Made by a program: the position numbers and the translations under genes | Notes under the pieces: generated by a model | Databases searched by the model: none | Told to the model about the DNA's origin: nothing | Seen by the model: the letters and a program-made list of their open reading frames with translations, nothing else | In this document: one piece after another, positions 44,290 to 56,800 of the stretch | Layout: each line of letters starts with the position of its first letter | How positions within the stretch are numbered: position 1 is the stretch's first letter | DNA from: Bacillota bacterium | GTDB taxonomy: Bacteria > Bacillota > Clostridia > Lachnospirales > Lachnospiraceae | Length of the DNA: 64,000 nucleotides | Assembly: GCA_023442465.1 (NCBI GenBank) | Contig: JAEZZQ010000047.1 | Location: 76,752-140,751 of the forward strand | Direction of reading: 5' to 3'

Positions 44290-47200
44290 ATGGAAGAAAA
44301 AGCAAGAGAAGATAGTTCATTAATTAAAACCTTTCTGGAGGCAAATTTGTTGCAAGAATTAGGAGATGGAACAGAAAATAATCCTTTTTTAGTTTCAGAT
44401 GTGGATACATTCAATGGTATCCGTAATAATCTCTCAGCATGCTACCGTCTGACGGCGGACATCGATCTGGAAGGAACGCCCATGAGCCCCATGGAATCTT
44501 TCACCGGAGTGCTGGACGGGGACGGCCATGTGATCCGGAACTTCAAGATCGCCAGTGGGGCAGATTATACCGGCCTGTTCCGTACCGCCATCGGAGCCAC
44601 GTTCCGGAACCTGGGGATGGAGGACGGGCAGGTCATCCAGACTTCCTCGAATTACTATACCGGAGCCCTTGCGGGCCAGCTGAACAGCTGTACCATGGAG
44701 GACCTCTGGCTGCGGAACCTGACCGTGTCCGGGATGGATTATACCGGGGCACTGGCAGGCACTGTCAGCGGAGGAAGTGTGAGCAGGTGCTGCGTTATGG
44801 GAACGGTAACGGGAAGTGCCAGTGTGGGAGGTCTGACAGGCAGTGTCAACGGAGGAGAAGTAAGAGAATGCTGCGCCATAGGAACGGTGACGGGGACCCT
44901 CAACGTGGGAGGCCTCATCGGTGGGACGGCGAACAGTGCAGTGATCAGCGACAGCTATGCCAGCGGAAGTGTGACATCCACCACGAACCGCACCAGTACA
45001 GGGGGCCTGGTGGGCAATGGCAACAATGTCAGCATAAGGAACTGTTATGCGGCCTGCTGCGTCAGTCCGGGGGCCAGCGGCCTGGTGTATGGATACAGTA
45101 ACATCACGGTAACGGATTCTTATTTCGATAGACAGGTGGCCACAGCCGGAGTAGTCAATACCTACAACGTAGGGAAACTGACCTCTGCGCTGCTTAGGAA
45201 GGAGTTCTTCGGGAAGTGGGACTTTGAGGAAGTATGGAACATCGCGGAAGGGAGCACCTACCCGTACCTGCGCGGTGCCGGAGGACCGGGGGATGCGGTG
45301 GATGCCGGTCATGTGCCGGCAGGAGCCGGTACAGAGGCAGCACCTTATCTGCTAGGAAGTATCGCCGCCCTTAGCTGCATCTCCTATGAACCTTCGGGAA
45401 GCTACCGGCTGACGGCAGACATCGATCTGGAAGGAACGCCTATGAGCCCCATGGAATCCTTCACCGGAGTGCTGGACGGGGACGGCCATGTGATAAAGAA
45501 CGTGAAGATCAGCAGTACTACGGCCAGCACCGGCCTGTTCCGTACCGCGACCGGAGCCACGTTCCGGAACCTGGGGATGGAGGGCGGGGAGGTCACGCAG
45601 ACCTCGACGTATTCCTACACCGGAGCCCTGGCGGGCCAGCTGACCGGCTGCACCATGGAGAACCTCTGGCTGCGGAACCTGACGGTGTCTGGGAAAGAGT
45701 ATACCGGGGCACTGGCAGGTCGTGTCAGCGGAGGAAGCGTCAGCGGGTGCTGCGCCATTGGAACGGTGACGGGGACCATTTATGTAGGGGGCCTCATCGG
45801 AGGGATGGGGAACAGTGCAGTGATCAGCGACAGCTATGCCGGCGGGGGTGTGACATCTACTACGAACAACACATATACGGGAGGTCTGGTGGGCTATGCA
45901 GCCTATAGCGGCATAAAGAACTGTTATGCGGCCTGCCGCGTCAGTACGGGGGCCAGAGGTCTGGTGAGTGCAGACAGCACTACTACGGTAACGGATTCCT
46001 GCTTTGACAGGCAGGTGGCCACAGCCGGAGTAGTAAATACCTACAACGTAGGGAAACTGACCTCTGCGCTGCTTAGGAGGGAGTTCTTCGGGAAGTGGGA
46101 CTTTGAGGAAGTATGGAACATCGCGGAAGGGAGCACCTACCCGTACCTGCGCGGTGCCGGAGGACCGGGGGATGCGGTGGATGCCGGTCATGTGTCGGCA
46201 GGGGCCGGCACAGAGGCAGCACCTTACCTGATAGGAAGTACAGCCGCTTTCCGCTGCATCTCCTATGAACCTTCGGGAAGCTACCGGCTGACGGCGGACA
46301 TCGATCTGGAAGGAGCGCCCATGAGCCCCATGGAATCTTTCACCGGAGTGCTGGACGGAGACGGTCATGTGATAAAGAACGTGAAGATCAGCAGCACTGC
46401 AGCCAGCACCGGCCTGTTCCGTACCGCGACCGGAGCCACGTTCCGGAACCTGGGGATGGAGGACGGGGAGGTCACGCAGACCTCGACGTATTCCTACACC
46501 GGAGCCCTTGCGGGCCAGCTGAACAGCTGTACCATGGAGAACCTGTGGCTGCGGAACCTGGCCGTGACGGGAAAATCGTATACCGGAGGGCTGGCAGGCT
46601 CTGTCAGCGGAGGAAGCGTCAGGGGATGCGGAACTACGTCCAATGTAACGGGGACCGAATATGTGGGAGGTCTCATAGGCCAGACGGTAAGCAATGCAGT
46701 GATTAAAGACAGTTATGCTAGGGGTAGTGTGATGTCTACCACGAATGCTTCTTATGCTGGAGGTCTTGTGGGCTATGCTTCCAGTAGCAAGATAGAGGAC
46801 TGTTATGCGGCCTGCCGTGTGAGCACGAAAGCCAGTGGTCTGGTGTATGTATACAGTAATAGCACGGTAATGGATTCCTACTTCGATAGTCTCTTAGCAG
46901 CAACGACCACTCCATCAACCCAAGCGAGAACAACAGAGCAAATGTTGAGCAAGGATACATATACAGGTTGGGACTTTGAAAATACTTGGAATGATGTAGC
47001 GGATTCATACCCGACTTTAAAGATTATTGACCTTATAAGTCAAGAGCCATTTACCTTAATTTTTCGTAATCTCACAAGCTTTTCCGTTACCATCGAATGG
47101 CCGAGTATTCCGGGAACTAAGAGTTATGATTTATTATATTCAAACAAAAGAGAAAGTTCAACCGTAGCTAAGGCGTTGATTGAGGGCCTTACTCCTGATA

Positions 47201-47856
47201 CAGACTACGAATTCAGAGTACGAGCCAATATTTTGGATACAGTGGCAGTATGGTCGCGGACTTTAAGGATTAGAACAAAAAAGATACTTTCTGTAAATGG
47301 TTTGCACAGTACAAACAAAGGCATAGATTCTATCGCTCTGGCCTGGAACCCAGTGGAAGAAGCAGAAAGCTATGAGGTTATTTGCAATGGAAGTATTCAG
47401 AAGATAAATACAAATACATGTACAATAACGGAACTTTATGCAGATACACCATATGTAATTCGAGTTAAAGCACTTTTGGATGACGGCAGAACAATAACAA
47501 GCAATCCGATTACAGAAAAAATTTATGCCCTGAATCCACAGACTGATTATGCAAAAGAATTTATTGAGAAATGCGAAAGTCAGGTATGGTTTATGGACGA
47601 AATAGAAAATCTTCTCAACCTGAAAGGTAAGTCCATAAATACCATTAATTCTCAGAAAGACTTTGCGACCATATATGCCATTGGCCTTGCTGATCGTGGT
47701 GTAAGCGGTAAGATACCGGCTGGCATTGGTGAACTTTTTCAATTGCAGTATTTGTATTTAGCCAACAATGACTTAGGAGGGGAATTACCGGATGAGCTTT
47801 ATGCGCTTGATAAATTAGTGGTGATGGATCTTTTCGGCAATAACATTTCCGACTAG
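44290..47856 (+). CDS. Giant GLUG-repeat / FN3 / leucine-rich-repeat protein without signal peptide
   Basis: A 1188-residue protein. I chose ATG 44290 (AGAAGGAG just upstream) over an earlier GTG. After a short charged N-terminus come three long GLUG-type units (residues about 45-345, 365-640 and 655-905), each rich in YTGALAG, GLFRTA and GGLIG motifs expected to form a beta-helix. Two fibronectin-III-like domains (about 920-1080) follow, then a C-terminal leucine-rich repeat end (FQLQYLYLANNDLGGELPDEL). The layout suggests a surface or secreted binding protein, yet there is no signal peptide, LPXTG or membrane segment. It is directly upstream of, and probably co-transcribed with, the Rhs gene (36-base gap). 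Confidence 0.82.
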   Translation: MEEKAREDSSLIKTFLEANLLQELGDGTENNPFLVSDVDTFNGIRNNLSACYRLTADIDLEGTPMSPMESFTGVLDGDGHVIRNFKIASGADYTGLFRTAIGATFRNLGMEDGQVIQTSSNYYTGALAGQLNSCTMEDLWLRNLTVSGMDYTGALAGTVSGGSVSRCCVMGTVTGSASVGGLTGSVNGGEVRECCAIGTVTGTLNVGGLIGGTANSAVISDSYASGSVTSTTNRTSTGGLVGNGNNVSIRNCYAACCVSPGASGLVYGYSNITVTDSYFDRQVATAGVVNTYNVGKLTSALLRKEFFGKWDFEEVWNIAEGSTYPYLRGAGGPGDAVDAGHVPAGAGTEAAPYLLGSIAALSCISYEPSGSYRLTADIDLEGTPMSPMESFTGVLDGDGHVIKNVKISSTTASTGLFRTATGATFRNLGMEGGEVTQTSTYSYTGALAGQLTGCTMENLWLRNLTVSGKEYTGALAGRVSGGSVSGCCAIGTVTGTIYVGGLIGGMGNSAVISDSYAGGGVTSTTNNTYTGGLVGYAAYSGIKNCYAACRVSTGARGLVSADSTTTVTDSCFDRQVATAGVVNTYNVGKLTSALLRREFFGKWDFEEVWNIAEGSTYPYLRGAGGPGDAVDAGHVSAGAGTEAAPYLIGSTAAFRCISYEPSGSYRLTADIDLEGAPMSPMESFTGVLDGDGHVIKNVKISSTAASTGLFRTATGATFRNLGMEDGEVTQTSTYSYTGALAGQLNSCTMENLWLRNLAVTGKSYTGGLAGSVSGGSVRGCGTTSNVTGTEYVGGLIGQTVSNAVIKDSYARGSVMSTTNASYAGGLVGYASSSKIEDCYAACRVSTKASGLVYVYSNSTVMDSYFDSLLAATTTPSTQARTTEQMLSKDTYTGWDFENTWNDVADSYPTLKIIDLISQEPFTLIFRNLTSFSVTIEWPSIPGTKSYDLLYSNKRESSTVAKALIEGLTPDTDYEFRVRANILDTVAVWSRTLRIRTKKILSVNGLHSTNKGIDSIALAWNPVEEAESYEVICNGSIQKINTNTCTITELYADTPYVIRVKALLDDGRTITSNPITEKIYALNPQTDYAKEFIEKCESQVWFMDEIENLLNLKGKSINTINSQKDFATIYAIGLADRGVSGKIPAGIGELFQLQYLYLANNDLGGELPDELYALDKLVVMDLFGNNISD
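44441..46990 (+). repeat. Three long in-gene direct repeats (about 0.88-0.96 kb period)
   Basis: Units start at GCTACCGnCTGACGGC (44441, 45401, 46280). Spacing is 960 then 879 bases, the first unit holding 27 extra codons. Large parts are almost identical in DNA; for instance the stretch from 45163 recurs at 46042. The repeats are much richer in G+C than the gene's ends, suggesting import or recent amplification. Confidence 0.85.
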
Positions 47857-47892
47857 TAAGAACAGAAATAATAAATAAAAGGAGAGCAATTC

Positions 47893-50800
47893 ATGGAACA
47901 ATTAAATTTAAAATTAACATTAAATCAAAATGGGTCCGTTACAGCAAGCTGGTCCAAGATCACAGGAGCTATAAGATATGAGGCATACATGTATCCCATT
48001 GGCGAGAGCTATGCAATTTATAATGAAAAGAACTTAGTAACAACCTCCTACACGAGTGAAGCAGGGCTTAAGGCTAATAAACAATATAAAGTAGTGGTTG
48101 CTGCATACAGCAGTTCGCAAATGATAGTTTCAGATGGGGGACAGGTATTAATCTCTTCGGATTTCTATAATAATATCCCTTTAGATGTACCAAAAAATGT
48201 AAGAGCAGTGTCGGACACTATATCGGTCACAGTATCCTTCGATGAGGTAGACCGTGCGACAAACTACGATGTTTTGTTTGATGGTACTGTCTATAATACG
48301 ACCAGCACAAGTAAAAAAATTACTGGGCTGACACCTAAGACAAGCCATACCTATGCAGTACGTGCGAAAAATGTTAATAAAACGGGAGAATACAGCACTA
48401 ACCAGACGATAAAAACACTCCCGCAAAGCCCGGCTATCCCCTCAAATATCCAAAAGACCGTAACAGAAACTTCTGCAACAATAAGTTGGGGAGCAGTAAG
48501 CGGAGCAACCAGTTATGATCTTCTGTTTAACGGCGTTACCTATAACGTGACAAGCACCTCGAAAACCATAACCGGCCTGACTGCGGGAACAAGCTATACC
48601 TTCCAGCTTCGTGCTAAGAATGCAGATGCATCCAGCGAATACGGCAACACGATAACAGTGACCACGACACCGAAGCCGCCGGCAACTACGAGTGCAGTCA
48701 GTAATGAAAACTCAGTTACGGTAACCTGGAGTGCGTCCGCAGGAGCATCGAGTTATTATGTCAAGTTTAATGGACTTGATTATCTTGCATTAAATTCTCC
48801 TTGCAACTTTACCGGATTGAAGCCGAATACAAGCTATACATATCAAGTTTGTGCAAGGAGTGCGGATGGATCTGGTACATATACTGCCCAGAAAACAATA
48901 ATGACCTCTCCCAAGCCACCGGAATTTCCTAGTGTGACTGTCACGAAGAATGCCGTTACGCTGAGTTGGGAAGCGGTATCCGGGGCCACGAGCTACGATG
49001 TCTTATTCAGCGGCATTAACTATAATGTTGCAGGTACTTCCAAGACTATTTCCGGATTAACACCCGGCACCAGCTATACTTATGCTATCCGTGCAAATAA
49101 TGCAGGCGGTTCGAGTACATATGGTGCAACCCAGACTATTACCACTTTGGGAAAAGTTCCTGCCGTGCCGGCAAGCGTCAAGAAAGCAGCCACGGAAGAT
49201 TCTATCACAATAAGCTGGGACGCAGTGAATGGAGCAACAGGTTATGATATCCTATTTAATGGGACACTCTACAGTGTGACCGGTACCTCTAAAACGGTTA
49301 CAGGACTATCTCCAAATACAAGCTATACCTGCCAAGTACGTGCAAAAGATGCAGATGGTCCCGGTGCATACAGTGCGACGCAGACGGTTACAACTACACC
49401 GAAAGCACCTGCAAATACTAGTGCTGCCGTTAGTGAGAACGCTGTTACAGTAAGTTGGGATCCGGTAGCCGGAGCTAAAAGCTATGATATTTTGTTTAAT
49501 GGAACGGAGCATAACGTGACCGGAACTTCCAAGACGTTTACCGGATTACCAGCCAATTCAAACAATACATATCAGATTCGTGTTAAGAATTCGGACGGTT
49601 CCAGCTCGTATGGCAGTACAAGGACGATAAAGACAGCTCCGCTTCCGCCCTCAGCGCCCAGTGTGACGCCAGCCAGAGATTCTATCACAATAAGCTGGCC
49701 GGCATCGGACGGAGCAACGAGTTATGATGTCTTGTTTAATGGAACGACCTATAACGTAACCGGAACCTCTAAGACGATAACAGGGCTAACGCCAGGCACG
49801 AAATATAGTTTGGCAGTGCGCTCAAATAATAAGGACGGCTCCAGTTCATACGGTGCCACTCAGACGGCCACCACACTTCCCAATCCTCCGGATACACCGG
49901 CAAATGTTAGTAGTACTGCTACGGCTAATTCGGTCACGATAAGTTGGGGGGCCGTAAGTGGAGCCACCAGCTATGATGTTTTACTTGATGGAACGACTTA
50001 TAATGTAACTGGAACCTCCAAAACAATAACCGGACTTTCACCCGGTACGAATTATACTTATGTGGTCCGTGCAAATAACTCGGGCGGCTCCAGTGCATAT
50101 ACCATTACGAAGACGATTCAGACTCTTCCGAATCCGCCTGCAGCACCGCCATCCGTCAGTGCCTCTGCAACTTCGAATTCCGTTACAGTAAACTGGAGTA
50201 CTGCAAATGGAGCAACCGGTTATGATGTACTGTTTAATGGAACGACTTATGATGTAACCGGAACTTTCAGAACATTTACCGGACTTACATCAGACACAAA
50301 TTATAACTATGCCGTCCGTGCCAAAAATGCCGGAGGCTCCAGCGCATATAGTACTACGCAGACAGTACGGACACTTCCGAACCCTCCTGCAGTACCTACA
50401 AATGTAAATGCAACAGCCACCACAGATACTGTCACGATAAGCTGGAGCGCAGTAGGCGGAGCGACAAGCTATGACGTCTCCCTTAATGGAACAATTTATA
50501 ATGTAACCGGAACATCCAGAACAATAACCGGGCTTACATCCGGCACGAACTATAGCTATGCAGTCTGTGCAAAAAATGCAGGCGGTTCCAGCGCATACAG
50601 CAGTGTGAAGACGATTCAGACTCTTCCGGGTCAGCCTGCGATACCGTCAGTAGTTAGTGCTGTTGCAACTTCGAATTCCGTCACGGTAAGCTGGAGTGCT
50701 GTAAACGGAGCGGCAGGATATGATGTACTGTTTAATGGAACGACTTATGATGTGACCGGAACTTCCAGAACATTTACCGGACTTACATCGGATACAAATT

Positions 50801-53800
50801 ATAACTATGCGGTCCGCGCAAAAAATGCCGGAGGCTCCAGTGCATACAGTACTACGCAGACAGTACGGACGCTTCCGAACCCGCCTGCCGTACCGACGAA
50901 TGTAAACGCAACTGCTACGACAGATTCTATCACGGTAAATTGGGATGCCGTAAACGGAGCAACCAGCTATGATGTTTCACTTAATGGAAAAATTTATAAT
51001 GTGACCGGAACATCCAGAACGATAACCGGGCTTATGTCCAGTACAAATTATAATTATGCAGTTTGTGCAAAAAATGCAGGCGGTTCCGGTCCATACAGCA
51101 GTGTCAAAACGATTCAGACCCTTCAAGATGTGCCTGAGGTACCGTCGAATGTCACCGCCAGTGCCAGGGCAAATTCCGTCACCGTAGTCTGGAGTGCTGT
51201 AAGAGAAGCAACGGGCTATGATATCCAATTTGAAGGAATTACCTACAGCGTAACCGAAACCTCCCGAACCTTTACTGGCTTGATATCCAATACGAACTAT
51301 ACCTATGCGGTCCGTGCCAATAATGCTATAGGAGCAAGTGAATACAGCCCCACGAAAACAGTAAGGACGCTTTTGGACATACCGTCAGATATTAGTGCAA
51401 CAGCCACATCAAAAACAGTTACAATAAGCTTCAGTCCTGTAATCGGAGCAACGGGCTACGACATTTATTTCGACGGAAACATCTGTCATGCGGCCACCAC
51501 ACACGGGGAGTTCATAGGACTAATCCCGCAGACGAACTATACCTACGCGGTTCGTGCCAAGAATTCGGAAGTATTCAGCGAATTTAGCAAGACAGAGACT
51601 GTGAGAACTCTTATAGCATCTCCGGATACCAGTGCAGCATCAACCCTGAATAGTGTAATGCTAAGCATAAGCCCGGTACAAGGAGCAACCAGCTACGATG
51701 TTGAATTTGATGGCAAGACATATAGGATAACCGATACGATTGAAACATTCTCAGCCTCAAAGACAGTAAAATATAGAATGGCTGCAGTTCCCGGAACACA
51801 CTCTGTTTTAGGCGCTAAAGAGTATGACAAGGCTCGTATTAGTAAAGCATTTTCCGGCTTGAGGCCTAATACGAAGCACACCTATCGTGCAAAGGTAAAC
51901 AGCGAATATGGCTCAAGCGACTACAGTGAGGCCAAGACAATTAGCACCAAACGAAATAAAAAAAGCGGCTTACCTAACGCTAAGCCTAAGAAAACCTATC
52001 CTGACGGAAGAGCAGCACACATGGGCCTTGATCCCGTAAATGCGCTGACTGGTTCCTTTTTGTGGAGCTACACTTATCTTGAGGATTTCGGAAAAGATGA
52101 TTTGCACTTTACTGCGATGTACGATTCCCAAAGGGACGAATACCCTAAGGTCTTAGGATGTAAATGGACATATTCTCTAAATTACCTGCTTTACATGGAC
52201 GACGAATACGCATACTTCAGCACGCCGTATGATGAGGTAGTTGCATTCAGCAAAAATACGGAAAATGGGAGCTTTCAGCTTGCAGAGGGTATACAGTCAG
52301 ATTATACCATGGGCAGAAGAGAGGACCAATCTTACTTCGTTAAAGATGCCGATGACATGGAGTATATTTTTGACAGTAATTTAAGCTTGAGAAAGATAGA
52401 GGCGAACGGCATTACTGCTTACCAGTTCCAAGTCGATAAAGATGGACAGATCATCCGTATAGATGGAAATCACGGAGCAAGTTTGACACTTAAATATACG
52501 GCAGGACATATTTCAAAAGTGGCGGATGGCATGGGAAATACCGTGTCCTTTGCCTACCAAGATAATTATCTGGTTTCTGCAATTAATACTGCCGGTAACG
52601 GTATGTCCTTCATTTATGATGATTCCGGAAACCTGTTGGAGATTACGGATTTTTCCGGACAAAGCCATTTGACCAACCAATATGATATCCAAAATAGAGT
52701 GATAGCACAGAACACAGCAGGCAGAGGAAATAGCTTCGCGGCATATGATGAAGTCAATCGAGTAACCACATTTACGGATGAACTGGGAAATACAACGAAG
52801 TACTATTATGATGAAGCGTTACAAGTGACAAGTATAGAGTTGGGCGAAACAGATTTGAAAAGCAAATACAACGAAAAAGGCCAGTTAATTGAACAGATCG
52901 ACGGACTTGGCAACTCGACCCAAATGGCGTATGATGAAAAAGGACGCATGAACCACGTAGTATATCCTGACGAGACTGAGGAGCACATTACCTATAATGA
53001 TAGAAATTACCCTATTAAAATGGTAAACCGTGACGGTACAGAAGTTCTCTGCGAATATGATATGAGGAACAACCTGGTATCGGTAAAGGATGAATGTGGA
53101 AATGTAAGCTCTTATTTCTATGACGATGTGGATAACTTAATATCCTATATGGATAAGAATGGAAACATTTTTACCTACTCCTATGATGACAATAACCACT
53201 TATCGCAGGCAGAGGACCCGGAAGGAAATATTTACAGGTACAGCCATGATATCATCGGCAGACTGCTTTCTTATACTTCACCTACTGAAAGCACGATTAC
53301 CTATCAGTATTCAGGTACGGGCAATCTGACTCGGATCATCGATGAGGATGGAACGGTAGCATTCGACTATGATATGAACGGCAATAACACCGGTCTCATC
53401 GATAGGCGGGGAAACAAGCAGCGTTTGGAATATAATGAGATGGGGCAAGTCTCACTGGCAACAGATTTCATGGGGAATGAATATATATTCAGCTATGATA
53501 AAAGGGGAAAACTCATCCGGGAAACGGATCCTTTGGGCTACAGCCAAAGCTATGTCTATGATGCTATGGGCAATAATACGGCATGGACGGATAAAAACGG
53601 AGGAGCGACAAATTATTCCTTTGATGCGGTGGGACAGCTTACCGAGGTAAAGGATGCGGCAGGCAGTCTGGTAAAATATAGTTATGATACTATGGGCCAG
53701 GTTAAGACGGTTACCGATGCGCTGAACCATCAGACGAACTACACCTATGATGTTATGGGACGCATCACGAGCGTAACCAATGCGTTGGGACAGAGTGTAA

Positions 53801-56800
53801 GCTATACGTACGATCATAATGGCAACCTGCTCACGAAGACCGATGAGAGCGGAGCGGTCATAGAATATATCTATGACAATGAAAGCAGGCTGAGCAGCAG
53901 TAAGTCCGATGCGGGAATTACTCGTTTTACCTATGATAAGCTTGGAAGACTGATTACCGTAGAGGACACAGAAGGACATTCGGAAAAGGTTCAGTATGAT
54001 GGAGAAGGGAATGTTACGGAATTCTCAGATAAAGAGAGCAGAAAGAAACTCTATATCTATGACAAATCCGGACGCTTAACCGAAGAAACGGATTCCAATG
54101 GAGGCAAAACATCCTACGCATATGATCCTAATGGTAACTGCATCAAGATTACAGACGCCGAGGAAAACGAGTATTCCTACGAATACGATGCTAACAACTG
54201 TATGATTAAGGTGAAGGACCCTCTGGGAAATGAAACCTCTTATGAGTATGATGTCAGAGGTAATCTGAAATCCGTGGCTGATGCCAAGGGAGGGAAGACT
54301 GCTTTTGAATACGATGGAAACAGCAACCTTATCAAAGAAGTAGATTCGCTCTCCGGAGTGACCACCTATTCCTATGATGGGCTGAACCGTCTGACCGAGG
54401 TAGTGGATGCAGAAGGCCACAGACGTTCCTTCTCATATGATGCGGGCGGAAATATGACCTCATACACCGATGCTAACCGGAATAAATGGGTGTATGAATA
54501 CGATGCCATAAATCGTCTGACAGGAGTGACAGGTCAGGACGGCGGAAGCATGATGTTTAGCTACACAAAGGCGGGAAGAATCGAAAAGGTTACCGACCAG
54601 GAGGGCGCGGAGACCAACTACCGTTATGACTCCATGGGTCGCCTGATCGAAATGTCCGATGCGTTGGAAAACAGCTTAAGCTATACTTATGACAGTCTGG
54701 GCAGAGTACTCACACAGACAGATGCAGGCGGAAATACCACGGAATATGAATACTCCCCGTCGGGAAATCTGCTTCGCATGAAAGACCCTGAGGGCAATGC
54801 GACCGCATATACATATGATGCGCTGGGACAGATGCTGACAGAAACAGATGCTCTTGGCAACTTAATATCTTATGAATACGATTCCTTAGGACAGGTAATC
54901 TTCATAACGGACGCTGAGGGGGTTAAGACTTCCTTTACCTACACTGCAAATGGAGAAATAGCAACGGTAACAGATGCTAATGGGGGTATTACACACTACA
55001 GATACGATGCGTGCGGCAACCTGACGCAATTGGTGGATCCGCTGGGTAACACTGTGGTCTACGAATATGACGCAATGAACAACCAGATCAAGGAATGCTT
55101 ATCCATGTCGCAGGAGCAGGCATGCGCTACGATTTACCAGTATGACAAAAAAGGCCGGATTGTGCGTGAAATTAATCCCATGTCCGATGAAAAGACGTAT
55201 ACCTATGACGGCAACGGTAATATCGTTTCAATTCGCGATGAAGACAGGAACGAGACAACAGTACGGTATGACCTGAATAACAAGCCTGTAAGCATGCGCT
55301 ACAGCGATGGCAGGGAAGCAGGTTACCGCTACAACAAAAGAGGGGAGCTGGTAGAGCTTAAGGACTGGAACGGCACAGTCACCATGGAATACGGCAGGAC
55401 AGGAAGGCTTGCGAAGGTAACCGACCACAACGGACGAAGCACCGGCTACGGTTATGACGCCAATGGAAACATAACTGCCATCGATTATCCGGACGGCAGC
55501 GTGGTGAACTATACTTATGATAAAAACAACCGGATGACAAAGGTGGTGGATGCGGAACAGCAGGTAACCAACTATGAGTATAATCCTATGGGAAATGTTC
55601 TCTCTATACGCCAGCCTGGAAGTACCTCCGCTTATACTTATAACGCTAAGGGTCTGCCTACACAGGTAAAATACCAGATGGAAGACGGCACCTTTATGGA
55701 AAACAGCTTTACCTATGATAGAATAGGGAACATTGTAAGCTCTGACAGAAAAGGCAGTTCCATAGAGCTTACCGGCAGCTCGGCTTGTACTTACGATGCT
55801 TTGGGCCAGCTTCTGACCTATAAAGAGGGACCGGTTACGGAAGCATACGGCTATGATGCCCTTGGCAATAGGATCTTAAAAAGGGTTGATGGCAAGCAGG
55901 AAGCCTCGTATCAATATAATGCATGTAATCAGCTTATTGCCAAAACAGAAAAAGGCATTCCATACAGCTACGGATACGACAAGCGCGGTAACCTGACCGA
56001 AGAAAGCTGCGCCGGAAGTCTGATTAAGAAATACATCTACGATGCCACAGGTCACATGAGCTTAGGACGGAACCTGGAAAGCGGGGAGCAGACAGAATAT
56101 AGCTATAACGCCCTATATATGAGGATAAAAAATGTACAGACGATACAGAACCGCCCTTCCGGTTATCGCAGCTATGCAGGACAGGCGGATGGAAATAGCC
56201 TGCAGCCCTTTAAAACACGGGAAATCAGTTATGTGACCGACTACTTAAGCGGTGCGAACAATGAACTGATGTCCTATGAAAAGGATTACGGAGAGACAAG
56301 AGCCACTTATGGGCGGGGTTATGAGTGCCTGAGCCGGAAGGTATCGCTCCTTCCAGAGTCACTGAAGACTGTCAAAGGGGATATCGCTTCGGCAAACCGT
56401 GGAAAGGTTTCTTACCAAACCGACCTTTTGGGCAGTCCGTTGTTTGCATCAAATGATAGGGGAGAAACCCTGCGGTATGCGAAACGCGGCGCATGGGGAG
56501 ACTTAAGGCTGCCGGCAGAGGGCGACCTGAACCTTGCGGGTGTGGAAGATGGTATGAAGTTCACCAATTATCACTACGATCCGGTCATCGACAAATACTT
56601 TGCCCAGGCGAGATTCTATGATTCCGGCCAGGGTAGGATGCTTGCTATGGACCCGGTAAGAAAGGGACTGAACGGATATCCGTACTGCAGGAGCAATCCG
56701 GTGAACAGAGTGGATCCTACGGGTGAAATTGTAAATGTAGCGGCTGGTATGATTGGAGGATTTGCCTTTGGCGGCATTTCCGGGTTTGCTGATTCAGTTT

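Noticed and set aside
44434..46368. Long open frames on the minus strand opposite the GLUG repeats
   Set aside because: They arise from the GC-rich repeated plus-strand codons, lack ribosome binding sites and have low-complexity His/Arg/Gly-rich products; the plus-strand gene is clearly real.
48180..51960. Regularly spaced repeats that could suggest a CRISPR array or other DNA repeat array
   Set aside because: The period of about 249 bases is that of FN3 protein domains in an open reading frame; there are no short identical repeats with unique spacers.
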